From positions 1 to 64,000 of the forward strand of contig NZ_JALBYU010000029.1 of NCBI RefSeq assembly GCF_029963765.1: a DNA stretch of 64,000 nucleotides, read 5' to 3'. The first letter of the stretch is position 1. Every line of letters begins with the position of its first letter. This DNA is from Pseudomonas sp. UYIF39. Its GTDB lineage: Bacteria > Pseudomonadota > Gammaproteobacteria > Pseudomonadales > Pseudomonadaceae. The notes under the pieces were generated by a model. That model saw nothing but the letters and a program-made list of their open reading frames with translations, was not told where the DNA came from and did no database searches. Position numbers and translations under genes: made by a program. Of the stretch, positions 26,358-38,700 are shown piece by piece.

Positions 26358-27320
26358 TTACCATTCACCTCGCCGATGATTGCTAACCCAGCGATACATC
26401 CCTAAGATATTCAGTTTGTTCATCACATCGAAAGCAATCCAGTGCTTCACTTCGTCGCTGAACTTGACGTTACGATAGAGTTCATCCCATGACTGCCCAG
26501 CCCTAACCAGGCTCAATACTTGCTGGTGCAAGTCGATGAGATACGCGCGAAGGGCAGCCTGATCTGCTTTAGTCGACGGGGTGTAATGTCCAACGTCGAT
26601 AATGTCCACATCTTGTTGAGCAACCCAATCCAGCGTTTCGATCCAGCCATCATAATAGAAGTCTAAAAAGTCGTTGTAGGGCATCGATTTGTTTTCACAT
26701 ACATCCGTGCACTGCAATGCCTTATATTCTGGAAATAACACCATAATCATGCTGTCGGAATGACTGGAGGCAACTCGGTGCAATAGCACTGTTTCTGTCC
26801 CCAGTGTAATCTTCATATCTTCATCAAATACTCGATCGGGCACAGCCGTGGGTAACTTCTCACCGACAATCGGTTCTACGGCGCGCTGATTAGCTACAAC
26901 AATCGCACCATCCTCCTGGAAAATCTGCGCACCACTGATGTGGTCGGCGTGACCATGAGTGTAGACCACGTACTTAACCTTTGCGCTGAAACGCTTCATA
27001 ATTTCGTCACGAAGCCAACTCGCGGTGCAAGTCATTGCTGGATCTATCACCAGTGCGCCGTTTTTAGTGATCAGGACCAGGCCACTGTGAACGGCTAATC
27101 CAGCGCCTGTTGTGTGACGGTAGAGATTTCCCTTAATTTGCTCAAGGTTTCGTGGAGTGTCTGGACAGGCTGCAGCCGTAAAGTCAGGGAGCTTCGAGCG
27201 ATTTTCATACGGCGCGTGGTCAAGTGTGATTCCGTTATCCTCTGCCCATACGTTAGACGACAATGCCGCCAAAACTGTCATCGAAAACGCAAGATGTTTA
27301 ATACGAATTGTCTTTTTCAT
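26358..27320 (-). CDS. Secreted MBL-fold metallo-hydrolase
   Basis: I place the start at the ATG at 27320 (320 aa), with AGGGTGGG upstream and a good signal peptide (MKKTIRIKHLAFSMTVLAAL, cleavage near AWAED-like NVWAED). A longer frame to 27395 adds no sensible sequence. The metal motif is THGHADH (H122, H124, D126, H127), with later ligands likely in SSHSDS and DVGHYTP. It is a periplasmic zinc hydrolase of the beta-lactamase fold. Relatives include subclass-B-like lactamases, lactonases and alkylsulphatase-like enzymes, and I cannot choose among them. It points away from the LysR gene upstream, on the same strand, 541 nt apart. Confidence 0.85.
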   Translation of the reverse strand: MKKTIRIKHLAFSMTVLAALSSNVWAEDNGITLDHAPYENRSKLPDFTAAACPDTPRNLEQIKGNLYRHTTGAGLAVHSGLVLITKNGALVIDPAMTCTASWLRDEIMKRFSAKVKYVVYTHGHADHISGAQIFQEDGAIVVANQRAVEPIVGEKLPTAVPDRVFDEDMKITLGTETVLLHRVASSHSDSMIMVLFPEYKALQCTDVCENKSMPYNDFLDFYYDGWIETLDWVAQQDVDIIDVGHYTPSTKADQAALRAYLIDLHQQVLSLVRAGQSWDELYRNVKFSDEVKHWIAFDVMNKLNILGMYRWVSNHRRGEW

Positions 27321-27861
27321 AACCCACCCTTTGTTTGTTATTAGTAACGCGGTAGATCGCTGAGAGAAGTTTCTGATTGTAGCGAAAATCATCAAAGTTT
27401 AAATAAATCAGATTGGATATTTTTGCATGGATCGTAGAAAGCTCAGTTTGGAAAGTATTGCTGTTTGAGTATCTAGTTAAGAGTATACATTTTTTGAGGA
27501 TTTTAATTACTGAAAGGGCGTCAGCTGCTATTTTGTCTGAATAAATGAAAATCAACTTTTAGTAATGCTGGCCAGCCCAACAACAGTTACAGCAAAACGA
27601 TTTTTTCGTCAATACCTTGAGCCTTTCAAATAAGGGAAGGTCGACTCTCAATGTTGGGAGCGATAAATAAGACTCTTGATTAACCGCCCAGATTTCGAGA
27701 CGGCAAATGCTCGAGTGCCAGTTGACCGTTGATTTCTAGGCTAAAATAATCAGTGGGGCCTTGTTGTAAAAATAAAATTAGCTGCACCTGTCGTTATGTA
27801 TCGGTCTTCTCGCCAGGTTATTTAAATTATTTAATATCCCACCTGCTGCTTAATCCGAAAT
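27321..27861. other. Intergenic region between MBL hydrolase and LysR genes
   Basis: This 541-nt A+T-rich region should hold the MBL gene promoter and the LysR terminator. No gene or strong repeat is supported. Confidence 0.4.
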
Positions 27862-28797
27862 TCAGGCTCCTGTATTTTTGGGACCATGATCATCTTTGGA
27901 TTTTGAAGTTTCTACCTCGGCTTCGGTGAAGAAGTTACAAGTGTACCGTGAGCAAAATTCCAAATATGCTCGAACAATGGGCGACGGATGGCGACTGGAG
28001 GGATACAACAGATTCACTTCCTGCTCTGGTAAAGGGAAGTTGGGAAGGATCACCACCAATTCTTCACTCGTTAGAGCCTTCGACGCTAAGAACGGAGGCA
28101 GCTCGGTAATAAGTTCTCCCCGTAACGCCCGACTTCTAAGATGTAAATAATCATTCGTAGAAAGTAAGGGGTCGGTTATAAACTTTTGATTCCCAAGGTG
28201 CCAGGTACTGTTGGTTCCACTGCCATGTCCCCATACTCCACAAGGAAAGCGACTGAGGTCAGCGGGGCATTCAGGTATGCCAAGTTTTTCAAGCAATTCT
28301 GGACTGGCAACGAGATGGTGTCTATATGTCACTTGGTGTCGAGCCACCATCGTGTCGTGAATGATTGCTCCGACTCGTACCGCTACGTCAATTCCGTCCT
28401 CAATTAAATTAACTCGTCGCTCGGTAGTGAGTACACTTACCTTTACACCCGGATACAGTTTCTGGAAAGCGCTAAGTAGCTCCCACCAAGGCTTAAATAC
28501 TGGAGGCATCGACAGTCGCAATTTACCCCGCAAAACAGGTCTATTGGATACAACCGCCTGCTCAGCTTCGATCATGCAATCTAGACCCCTCGTTGCATGT
28601 TCGTATAAACGGCTACCCGCCTCAGTTAACTGGATGCCGTGCGATGAACGCTCCAGCAACTGGGTATCCAATTCTCGCTCGAGTTCTCGAATGTGCCGAC
28701 TGAGTGTCGCTAACGGAATATTATTGGATTGCGCTGCGGCCGAAAGGCTCCCGCATTCTGCCGATTGTACAAACATTCTCACCGAATTGAGATTCAT
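27862..28797 (-). CDS. LysR-family regulator (paralogue A)
   Basis: I place the start at the ATG at 28797 (311 aa), because MNLNSVRMFVQSAECGSLSA is the usual LysR start; the longer frame adds unrelated residues. The HTH covers about residues 1-60 and the effector domain 88-290. It is strikingly similar along its whole length to the LysR protein at 56052-56945 (shared strings include SVLTTERRVNL, DGIDVA.RVGAI, LPEQEVNLLYPS). The two flank the biosynthetic cluster in the same orientation. It could control the MBL gene, the NRPS genes, or both. Confidence 0.92.
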   Translation of the reverse strand: MNLNSVRMFVQSAECGSLSAAAQSNNIPLATLSRHIRELERELDTQLLERSSHGIQLTEAGSRLYEHATRGLDCMIEAEQAVVSNRPVLRGKLRLSMPPVFKPWWELLSAFQKLYPGVKVSVLTTERRVNLIEDGIDVAVRVGAIIHDTMVARHQVTYRHHLVASPELLEKLGIPECPADLSRFPCGVWGHGSGTNSTWHLGNQKFITDPLLSTNDYLHLRSRALRGELITELPPFLASKALTSEELVVILPNFPLPEQEVNLLYPSSRHPSPIVRAYLEFCSRYTCNFFTEAEVETSKSKDDHGPKNTGA

Positions 28798-29779
28798 TCG
28801 TATATACCTATCCAAGCTTAGACAACGCGTATTTTTATTGGTTTGACAGTGCTGAGTCCGGTAGGTGCCCACTGGGGGGCGTCTACAATTTGCAACTACG
28901 ATGGCAGTTAATCAAATATATCGGAGGACTTAAGGGATGAAAAGCTCTTAAAGATCGTTTCAAAATAGAGAGGGTGATCTATCATTTTTAGATATTGTGA
29001 GGTTATGGGTAAGCCGGTATCGTATAAAGGACTCTTAGATTAATATTGGTAATCGTGTAGCCTGTATTCATAAACAATTTCTCGTCGATTGGTTGCGAGC
29101 AGCGGTTTACATCGTCAGGCATTGCGATAGCTTTCGGTCTTCAATGGCTCGCTCGCTCGTTCATCCATCTAAATGATATCATTTCAATAATGAATGTAAG
29201 GGTATAGATTTTATAGTGCCTTTTTTAGGTTGCCTGATAATTAGTTAACTTAGTCTCTCTTATCTTTTCAATGAGAAGGGGGGATGTGCAGAAGATTTTC
29301 ATATTTGTAACTTTTTGTTTGCTTCGTTGCCGACAATCATGCTTATCATTCAACTTCGTCAGGGCCAATAGCCGGGCGTCAAAGGATTGTCATCGGGTCA
29401 AAAGCCCGGCAATCGCAGCCGATCGGGTCCACCCTAACGCTGTCACCCCAGCGCAGGCCGGTCCCCGTCGTTGACCCTCAAACGAATGGTGAGGTTTCAA
29501 TTGGTCAAGCGGTATGCATTCGTCGGTGTAATGGGTAGGACGACCGAAGTCGCCACTCTCGCCGGCCGTTCCCCAGCTGTTTGCGATTCATGCCTTGCTG
29601 CAATGTTCGCCAGCGAATTCCCCTGCAACCTTCTGCACGCCTCTGCGTCTATCAACGACGTGGATCCGCGAGTACGAGCCGCACTATCCCCCTGATTTCA
29701 AATGACCGACCCGGCACGCAGTGTCGGCCTGACTGGCGGGAGATGAACGTCCCAGCCAACACACAAAAATAATGTAGTC
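28798..29779. other. 982-nt leader region upstream of the NRPS operon
   Basis: This is the divergent region between LysR A and the first NRPS gene. It is A+T-rich up to about 29350 and then becomes G+C-rich. A 7-bp inverted repeat (GCCGGGC 29371-29377, GCCCGGC 29404-29410) is present. No frame encodes the missing first half of the condensation domain. The NRPS promoter should lie here. Confidence 0.5.
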
Positions 29780-32700
29780 ATGGACGGTAGCCTGATGTTC
29801 GACAAATCTTCCTTGCGTGGGACGACCTCTGCGCAGCCCAACGCTTTACCCGAAAATCCATCCAGCCCTTCGACACTGACCGGACTGCTCCCCTACTGGC
29901 GCGACCGCTTGGCCGATGCCCCGGCGTTGCTGGAGTTGCCCACCGACCGGCCACGGCCGGCGGTGCAGGGCGATCAAACCGCTTCGCATCCGCTGAAACT
30001 GGATGCGCCGCTGACCCAAGGGCTCAAGGCGCTGAGCGCGCGTCACGGCAACTGCCTGTTCATGACGTTGCTCGCGGGTTGGGCCGTGGTGCTGGCGCGG
30101 TTGTCTGGACAGCACGAAGTGATGATCGGTGTGCGCACTGGAGATCTCGGCAACACGCTGCCACTGCGTCTGTCTCTAGCAGAGGCGCCCACCACGGGCC
30201 AACTGCTCGATCAGACCCGCGAGGTGCTGCTCGGCGCCGAGGAACATCAGGACCTGCCGTTCGAGCAATTGCTCGCGCAACTCAACCCCGAACAAAGTCC
30301 CGCTTACCATCCGCTGATCCAGGTGTTATTCGCCTGGGAGCATTCGCAGCCGCTGCCTGCAGGATTCGACCTGACGCTGGTGCTGGCCGAATCGGAAGGG
30401 CGCATCAGCGGCCACCTGCATTACGCCTCGGCGTTGTTCGACGCCGCGACCATCGAGCGTTTTGCCGGATACCTGAACACGGTTCTGCAGCAAATGATCG
30501 CGCAACCAGCTTGTTCGGTGATGGCGCTGGAAATGCTCGACGCCGCCGAACGCCAACAACTTCTGCACGACTGGAACAACGCAGTGCAGCCGTTCGACGC
30601 CAACCAATACGTACACGGTTTGTTCGAAGCCCAAGTCCAGCGCAACCCCGACGCCATCGCCGCACGATTGAACGATGAGGCGCTGAGCTACGCCGAACTG
30701 AACACCCGCGCCAACCGCCTGGCCCACCACTTGCGCAGCCTCGGTGTCGGCCCGGACGTGCGTGTCGGTTTGTGCCTGGAGCGCTCGCTGGACATGCTGG
30801 TCGGCGTACTGGCGGTGCTCAAGGCTGGCGGCGCTTATGTGCCGCTGGACCCTGCGTATCCGCCAGCGCGGCTGGCGCACATGCTCGCCGACAGTGCGCC
30901 CGTCGTGGTGCTCAGCCAAGGGCAAGACAAGCCCGCCCTTCAGCATTCGACCGTGCTGGACATCACCGACACCCGTCCATGGGCGTCGCAATCACCGGAC
31001 AATCCCGATCCTCACTCCATCGGGCTAACGCCTCGGCATCTGGCCTACGTAATCTACACCTCGGGCTCCACCGGCACCCCGAAAGGCGTGATGGTCGAGC
31101 ACCGTGGGCTGATCGCCGTCAGCGCCGCGTGGGAAAAACTCTACGCTTTGGGCGAACCCCTCAATCACCTGCAAATGGCCGGTTTTTCCTTCGACGTGTT
31201 CAGCGCCGACCTGATCCGTGCGCTGGGTTTTGGCGGCACCTTGGTGCTGTGCCCGCGTGAAACCTTGATGGACCCGCCAGCGCTGTATCGCCTGCTGAGC
31301 GAAACCGACATCGGTTTCGCCGACTTCGTGCCGGCGGTGCTCAACCCGTTGCTGGCCTGGGTCGAAGAAAGCGGCCACGACCTGTCGTTCATGCGCACCG
31401 TGGTCTGCGGCTCGGACATCTGGACCGCCCACAGCGCCCGGCAATTGCGCCGGCTGTGTGGCGATCGCGTGCAAATCGTCCAGGCCTATGGCGTCACCGA
31501 AGCGAGCATCGACAGCACCTGTTTTGAATTCAATGCCGACAGCGTGGCCGACGGCGTGTTGCCGATTGGGCGAGCGCTGGCCAACACGCGGATTTACCTG
31601 CTCGACGCTTTGGGCGCGCCGGTTCCCGTGGGTGTCGCAGGCGAGTTGCACATCGGTGGTGTCGGCGTTGCCCGGGGTTACCTGAACCTGCCACAACTGA
31701 GCGCTGAACGTTTTATCGACAGCCCATTCGTGGCGGGCGAGCGTCTGTATCGCAGCGGCGATCTGGCGCGCTATCGGGCGGACGGCAATCTGGAATTCCT
31801 CGGCCGCAACGACTTCCAGGCCAAGCTGCGTGGCTTGCGTCTGGAACTGGGCGAAATCGAGGCGCGTCTGGCGGACATCACCGGGGTCCGCGAAAGCCTG
31901 GTGCTGTTGCGCCAGGACACGCTCGGCGAATCGCGACTGGTCGCTTATTACTGCGAAAGCCAAGGCGCGGCACTCAACCCGCGCTCGCTGCGTGAGCAAC
32001 TTCAAGTCAGCCTGCCGGATTACATGGTGCCCACGGCATACGTGCGTCTAGATTCGCTGCCGCTGACCGCCAACGGCAAACTGGATCGCACTGCATTGCC
32101 GATGCCGGAAGCCGAGGCCTTCGATCAGCGCGACTACCAGCCACCCCAAGGTCCGCTGGAAATCGGGCTCGCCAACATCTGGGCCGAAGTGCTCGGTGTC
32201 GAGCGGGTCGGGCGTCAGGATCAGTTCTTCGCGCTCGGCGGCCACTCGTTGCTGGTGATGCGCGTATTGGCTCAGGTTCGCCAGCAACTCGGTCTGGAAG
32301 TGGCCCCTTCGGCGCTGTTTGCCGCACCGGTGCTGGAACAGTTCGCCGAACGCCTGAAACTCAATCAGGACAAGGCTCGCGTGGCGATAGCGACTGTTGA
32401 ACGGTCGGGCGCGCAAACGTTGTCGTCTGCCCAGCAGCGCCTGTGGTTTCTCGCACAAATGGAGGGTGGCAACGCGGCGTATCACATGCCGTTGAACCTG
32501 CGCTTGCGCGGTCCGTTGCAAATCGCAGCCCTGGAACGCGCCTTCAATCAACTGGTGGCGCGGCATGAAGCGCTGCGCACCACGTTCATCGCGGTTGAAG
32601 GGGAAGGGCGGCAACTGGTCGCGGCGCTCTGGCAGTTCATCAAGCTGTCGGTGGTTGACCTGCAAGGCCAACCCGAAGCGCGTCTTACGCAATTGATCGA

Positions 32701-35700
32701 CGAAGAAGGCGCGAAACCCTTCGACCTGAGCCGTGGACCGCTGATGCGCGTCAGTCTGGTGCGGTTGTCGGAGGACGAGCATGTGTTGCTGCTGACCCAG
32801 CACCACATCATCTCCGATGGCTGGTCGATGGGCGTGCTCACCCGTGAACTCGGCCTGTTGTACGAAGCGGCCATTCAGGATCGCGACGATCCGTTGCCGC
32901 CACTGCCCGTGCAGTATGTGGATTACGCCGTATGGCAACGCCAGTGGCTGACCGGCGAGGTGCTGGCCGAGCAGAGCCGCTACTGGCGCGACACCCTCAG
33001 CGGCGCGCCGGTATTGCTGGAGCTGCCGGCCGATCACAAACGGCCGCTGGTGCAGGATTACCTCGGCGGTTTCGTGCCGCTGGTGTTCGACCCGGCATTG
33101 ACCGCGCAGTTGAAAGCTTTGTGCATGCAACAGGGCACCACGCTGTTCATGACTTTGCTCGCGGCGTGGTCGCTGGTGCTGTCGCGCCTGTCCGGGCAAG
33201 CCGATGTGGTGATCGGCGTGCCGTCGGCCAACCGCACGCAGCAGGAACTGGAAGGGCTGATCGGTTTCTTCGTCAACACCCTGGCACTGCGCATGACCCG
33301 CTCGGGTTCGCCGTCAGTGGCGCAGTGGTTGCAACAGGCGCGCCGTGTGGCGCTGGGGGCCCAGGAACATCAGGACCTGCCGTTCGAGCAAGTCGTCGAA
33401 TTGCTCAACCCGCCTCGCAGCCTGGCCCACAGTCCGCTGTTCCAGGTGTTGTTTGCCTGGGAGCAGGATCAGGATTCGGATCTGGTGTTGTCGGGGCTTG
33501 AGGTCAGCCCGATCGAGAGCAGCCATCACGTGGCCAAGTTTGATCTGCAACTGGCGCTGCACGAGCGTGACGGGCAGATTGTCGGCGGTCTGGAATACGC
33601 CTCGGGCCTGTTCGAACCGGCCACGGTGGCGCAATTCGGCGAGTATCTGCGCCGGGTGTTGACCCAGATGGTCGAGAACCCCGAGCAGCCGTTGAGCACG
33701 GTTGATTTGCTCAGCGAAGAACAGCATCAACAGATCGTCCACGACTGGAACCGCACCGAGCGCGACACCTCGGCCATGCCCGATTGCGTCTCGCGGTTTG
33801 AAGCCGTTGCCCGGCAAAAACCAGAGGCGGTGGCGTTGCTCGCGAATGACCGGCAACTGAGTTATGGCGCACTGAATCAGGCCGTCAATCGCCTTGCGCA
33901 CTACCTGATCGAACAAGGCGTGCGTCCCGAGCACCGGGTCGGTCTGTGCCTGGAACGTTCGCCGGAAATGGTCATCGGTCTGCTGGCAATCCTCAAGGCC
34001 GGCGCGGCGTATGTGCCGTTCGACCCGGCGTACCCGAGCGAGCGTCTGGCCTTTATGTTCAGCGACGCGGCACCGACTTTGCTGCTGACTCAATCCGCAT
34101 TGCGCGACGCTCTGCCCACGGACACAAACACCTGCTGTCTGGATACCGACGCGCAGCGTTGGGCGCACTGTCCGGACACCGATCCGCGAGTGGCCGTCAG
34201 CCCCGATAATCTGGGCTACGTGCTCTACACCTCAGGCTCCACCGGGCGCCCGAAAGGCGTGGCGCACAACCGCCGCGCCCTGGATAACCTGATCGCCTGG
34301 CAGCTTGATCAAGCGCAGGCACCGGGCCGGGTCTTGCAATTCGCTTCGCTGAATTTCGACGTGTCGTTCCAGGAAATCTGCAGCACCTTGTGTTCGGGCG
34401 GCAGCTTGTTGCTGATGACCGAAGACAGCCGCAAGGACCTCGCCGCGCTGCGTCCGACCCTGGTGGCCGAAGGCGTGCAGCGCGCATTCCTGCCGTTTGC
34501 CGTGCTGCAGCAACTCGCCGGACTGACCGAGGCCGACGCGCCGATGCCGGCCGGTGGCTGTGAAATCGTCACGGCGGGTGAAGCTCTGCAAATCAACGAT
34601 GAACTGCGCGACTTTGTGCGAGGCCTCGGCGGCGTGCAGTTGCATAACCAGTACGGCCCGACCGAAACCCATGTGGTCAGCCAGTTCAGCCTCTCGTGCA
34701 GCGACGCCGAACACTGGCCGGACGCGCCACCGATCGGCCGACCGATCGCCAACGCGCGGCTGTATGTGCTCGACGTCGATATGAACCCGGTGCGGGTCGG
34801 CGTGGCAGGTGAGTTGTACATCGCCGGCGCGTGCCTGGCCCGGGGGTATCTGAATCGTCCGGACCTGACTGCCGAACGCTTCGTGCCGGACCCGTTCAGC
34901 GCCAAACCCGGCGCGCGCATGTACCGCAGCGGAGACCTGGCGAAGTTCCAGGCCGACGGCAACGTGCAGTACCTGGGGCGTATCGACCAACAGGTCAAGC
35001 TGCGCGGTTTCCGCATCGAACTCGGTGAGATCGACAGCTTGTTGCAACAGCATCCGGGCGTACAGGAGGCCGTGGTGTTGTTGCGCGAAGACGTGGCGGG
35101 GGACAAGCGTCTGGTGGCCTACGTGGTCGGCCCGGCGTCCAGCGAAACACTGCGCGCCGAACTGCAACGGCACTTGCCGGAGCACATGATTCCCTCCGCT
35201 TGGGTGTCAATGGCGCAGTTGCCGTTGACCCGCAACGGCAAGCTCGACCGTCAGGCATTGCCCGCGCCGGAACGCAACGCCGGGGCCACTTACGTGGCGC
35301 CGCGCAACCATACCGAACAGCAGATGACCGAGATCTGGGCCGAGGTGCTCAAGTGCGAGCGGGTCGGGATTCACGACAACTTTTTCGAACTCGGCGGCCA
35401 CTCGCTGCTGGCGACCCGGATGATCTACGCGATCAACCAGCGCATGGGCGCGCAGTTGTCCTTGAGCAGTCTGTTCAAGACTCCGGTGCTGATGGATCTG
35501 GCGGCGCAAGTGCAGGCTGGGCGCAGCGATGACGCGCAAATCGTCCCGGCCTTCCTGGAGATCGAGGCAGATCGCGGCGCCCGGCATGCGCCGTTCCCCT
35601 TGACCGATATTCAACAAGCCTACTGGTTCGGTCGCGAAGCCACCGTCAGCCTCGGCGGGGTGAGTGCCCACGGCTACGAAGAACTGCGCATTCCTGACTT

Positions 35701-38700
35701 CGACGCCGCGCGTTTCGAGCAGGCGCTGAACCGCATGATCCAGCGCCACGACATGCTGCGCGTGGTGTTTCTCAGCGACGGCACGCAACAGGTATTGGAG
35801 CAGGTGCCGACCTACTGCATGCCCCGCAGCGATTTGCGCGGCGTGCCTGCCGAGGTCGCGCAACAGACCCTGCAAGCGACCCGCGAGCGCCAGTCCCACC
35901 AAGTGCTGGACGCCAGTTGCTGGCCGCTGTTCGAATTCAGCCTGTCGTTGCTCGATGACGACATCACCCATCTGCACATCAGCCTGGATGCGCTGATTGT
36001 CGATGCGGCGAGTACGCAGATTCTTGCCCGGGAGCTGATGGCGTTTTACGTCGATCCGAACCTGATCCTGCCCGAACCAGGCCTGACCTTCCGCGATTAC
36101 GTGCTGGCCGAACATCAACTGCGCAGCGGCATTCGTTACGAGCAGGCGTTGAGCTACTGGCGCGAACGGGTCACCAGCCTGGCGCCGGCGCCGGACCTGC
36201 CGCTAGTGCGCCAACCGGAGAGCATCAGCAATCCGCACTTCACCCGCCGCGACCGCGACATGCCAGCGGCGCAGTGGGCGCAGCTCAAAGCCGTGGCCAA
36301 ACAGTTTGCGGTCACGCCGTCGGTGATGCTCCTGACCGCGTTCAGCGAAGTGCTGGCGCTGTGGAGCCGACAGCCGCGATTCACCCTGAGCCTGCCGCTG
36401 TTCAATCGCTTGCCTTTGCACCCGGACGTCGATGAAATCATCGGTGACTTCACTTCCTTGGTGCTGCTGGAAGTCAGCATTGCCGGGGCTGCGAGTTTCA
36501 CCGACAAGGCCCGGGCGGTGCAGGCGCAGTTGTGGCAAGACATCGATCACTCGGTGGTCAGCGGTGTGCGGGTACTTCGGGAATTGTCCCAGGCCCGTGG
36601 CGTGCAGCAGACGGCGATGCCGATTGTGTTCAACAGCACGTTGTCGGAAGCGGCGCCTGAGCTGGCGGAGTTCAACCTCGCGGACGCGTTGAACGCCAAG
36701 CATATGCACAGCATCACCCAGACCCCGCAAGTGTGGCTCGACCATACCTTGCTGGAGCTGGAAGGACGCTTGCTGTTCAACTGGGACAGCATCGATGAGC
36801 TGTTCCCGGAAGGCATGATCGAAGAAATGTTCGTCGCCTATAACGCATTGCTGGATCGTCTGCTGGAACCGGCGGCCTGGGAAGCGAACACGCCACAGTT
36901 GTTGCCGATGGCATGTTTGCCGGCACCCCTCGACACTCAAGAAGCGTTGCCGTTGATGCACGAGTTGTTTGAGCGTCAGGCGCTCATCACGCCGGACGCT
37001 GTGGCGGTGATCGCTGCGCAGCGGCAACTCACCTACGGGCAATTGCGCACGGAGGCACGGTCCCTGGGGGCGCGGCTTCAGGCCGAGGGTGTGGTGCCCA
37101 ATCGGCTGGTCGCCGTGATGATGGAGCGCGGCTGGGAACAAGTGGTGGCGACCCTGGCGATTCTGTACGCCGGTGGCACTTACCTGCCGATTGACCCGAC
37201 GCTGCCAGCGGAGCGGGTGCGGCACATTCTTGAGCGGGCCGAAGTCAGCCTGGTGCTGACCCAACCGGCGCTGCTCGGCGTGATCGAGTGGCCTGTGCAG
37301 GTCAGCGCCATCGCCGTGACCGATGACGTCATGGTCGAACACGCGCCGTTGCAACCGGTCAACGTTGCACCGACCGATCTGGCCTACGTGATCTACACCT
37401 CCGGTTCCACTGGCCAACCGAAAGGCGTGGTCATCGACCATCGCGGCGCGGTCAACACTTTGCTCGACATCAACCGACGCTTTGCCGTCGGCCCGGCGGA
37501 TCGGGTGCTGGCGATTTCGTCGCTGAGTTTCGACCTCTCGGTGTATGACTTCTTCGGCACCCTGGCCGTCGGCGCGGCGGTGGTGGTGCTTGAGCCGCAA
37601 CTGGCCCTCGATCCGGCGCACTGGCGGGACTTGATCGAGCGTCATCAGGTGAACCTGTGGAACTCGGTGCCGGCGTTGCTTGGCATGCTGCTTGAATACG
37701 TCGAGGGCGAGGGCGGCACGCTGCCGGCCAGTCTGCGGGTGGCGATGCTTTCCGGCGACTGGATTCCCCTGACCCTGCCGCAACGACTGTGGGCGTTGCA
37801 GCCGTCGGCGCAACTGTTCAGCCTCGGCGGCGCCACCGAAGCCTCGATCTGGTCGATCTGCTACCCGGTGCAACACGTCGACCCGGCGTGGCGCAGCATT
37901 CCTTACGGCAAGGCCCTCGATCACCAGCGTTTTTACGTGCTGGACGAAGCGCTGCAAGTGCGCCCGACCTGGGTTGCGGGGCAGTTGTATATCGGTGGCA
38001 TCGGCCTGGCTCAGGGCTACTGGCGCGATGAAAAACTCAGCGCTGGCAGTTTCTTCCCGCACCCGCTGACCGGCGAACGCCTGTACCGCACCGGCGACCT
38101 CGGGCGTTTGCTCCCGGACGGCAACATTGAATTCCTCGGCCGCGAAGACAATCAGGTCAAGGTCCAGGGTTATCGCATCGAGTTGGGCGAGATCGAAGCC
38201 GCGCTCAATCGCCACCCCGGCGTACAAGGTGCCGTAGTGCAAATCCTCGGCAGCACGCTCGGCGAAAAACGCCTGGCCGGCTATGTGCTCAAGGCCGATC
38301 CGGCGTTGCAGGCCAGTGACTTCGCCCAGTACCTGGCGGACAAACTGCCGGCGTACATGGTGCCGTCGTCGTTCACCTTCGTGGACGCTTGGCCGTTGTC
38401 GTCCAACGGCAAGGTCGACAAAAAACGTCTGCCGGAGCCCTCGCAACAGCAAGAATCCGGCCCGGCGCTGGAAGTCGATGGCGCGCAGGAACAACGGCTG
38501 GTGGCGATTGTGCAAGGCGTGCTCAAGTGCGACGCCATCGCCGGCAACGCCAACCTGCTGAACCTCGGCGCGACGTCGATCGACATCGTGCGCATCAGTA
38601 ATGCGTTGTCCAGCGAACTGCGTTTCCGTCCGCACGTGGCGCAACTGTTGGCGCAACCGACCTTGCTGCACCTGATAGGCATGTACCGCCAGAGCCTGGC

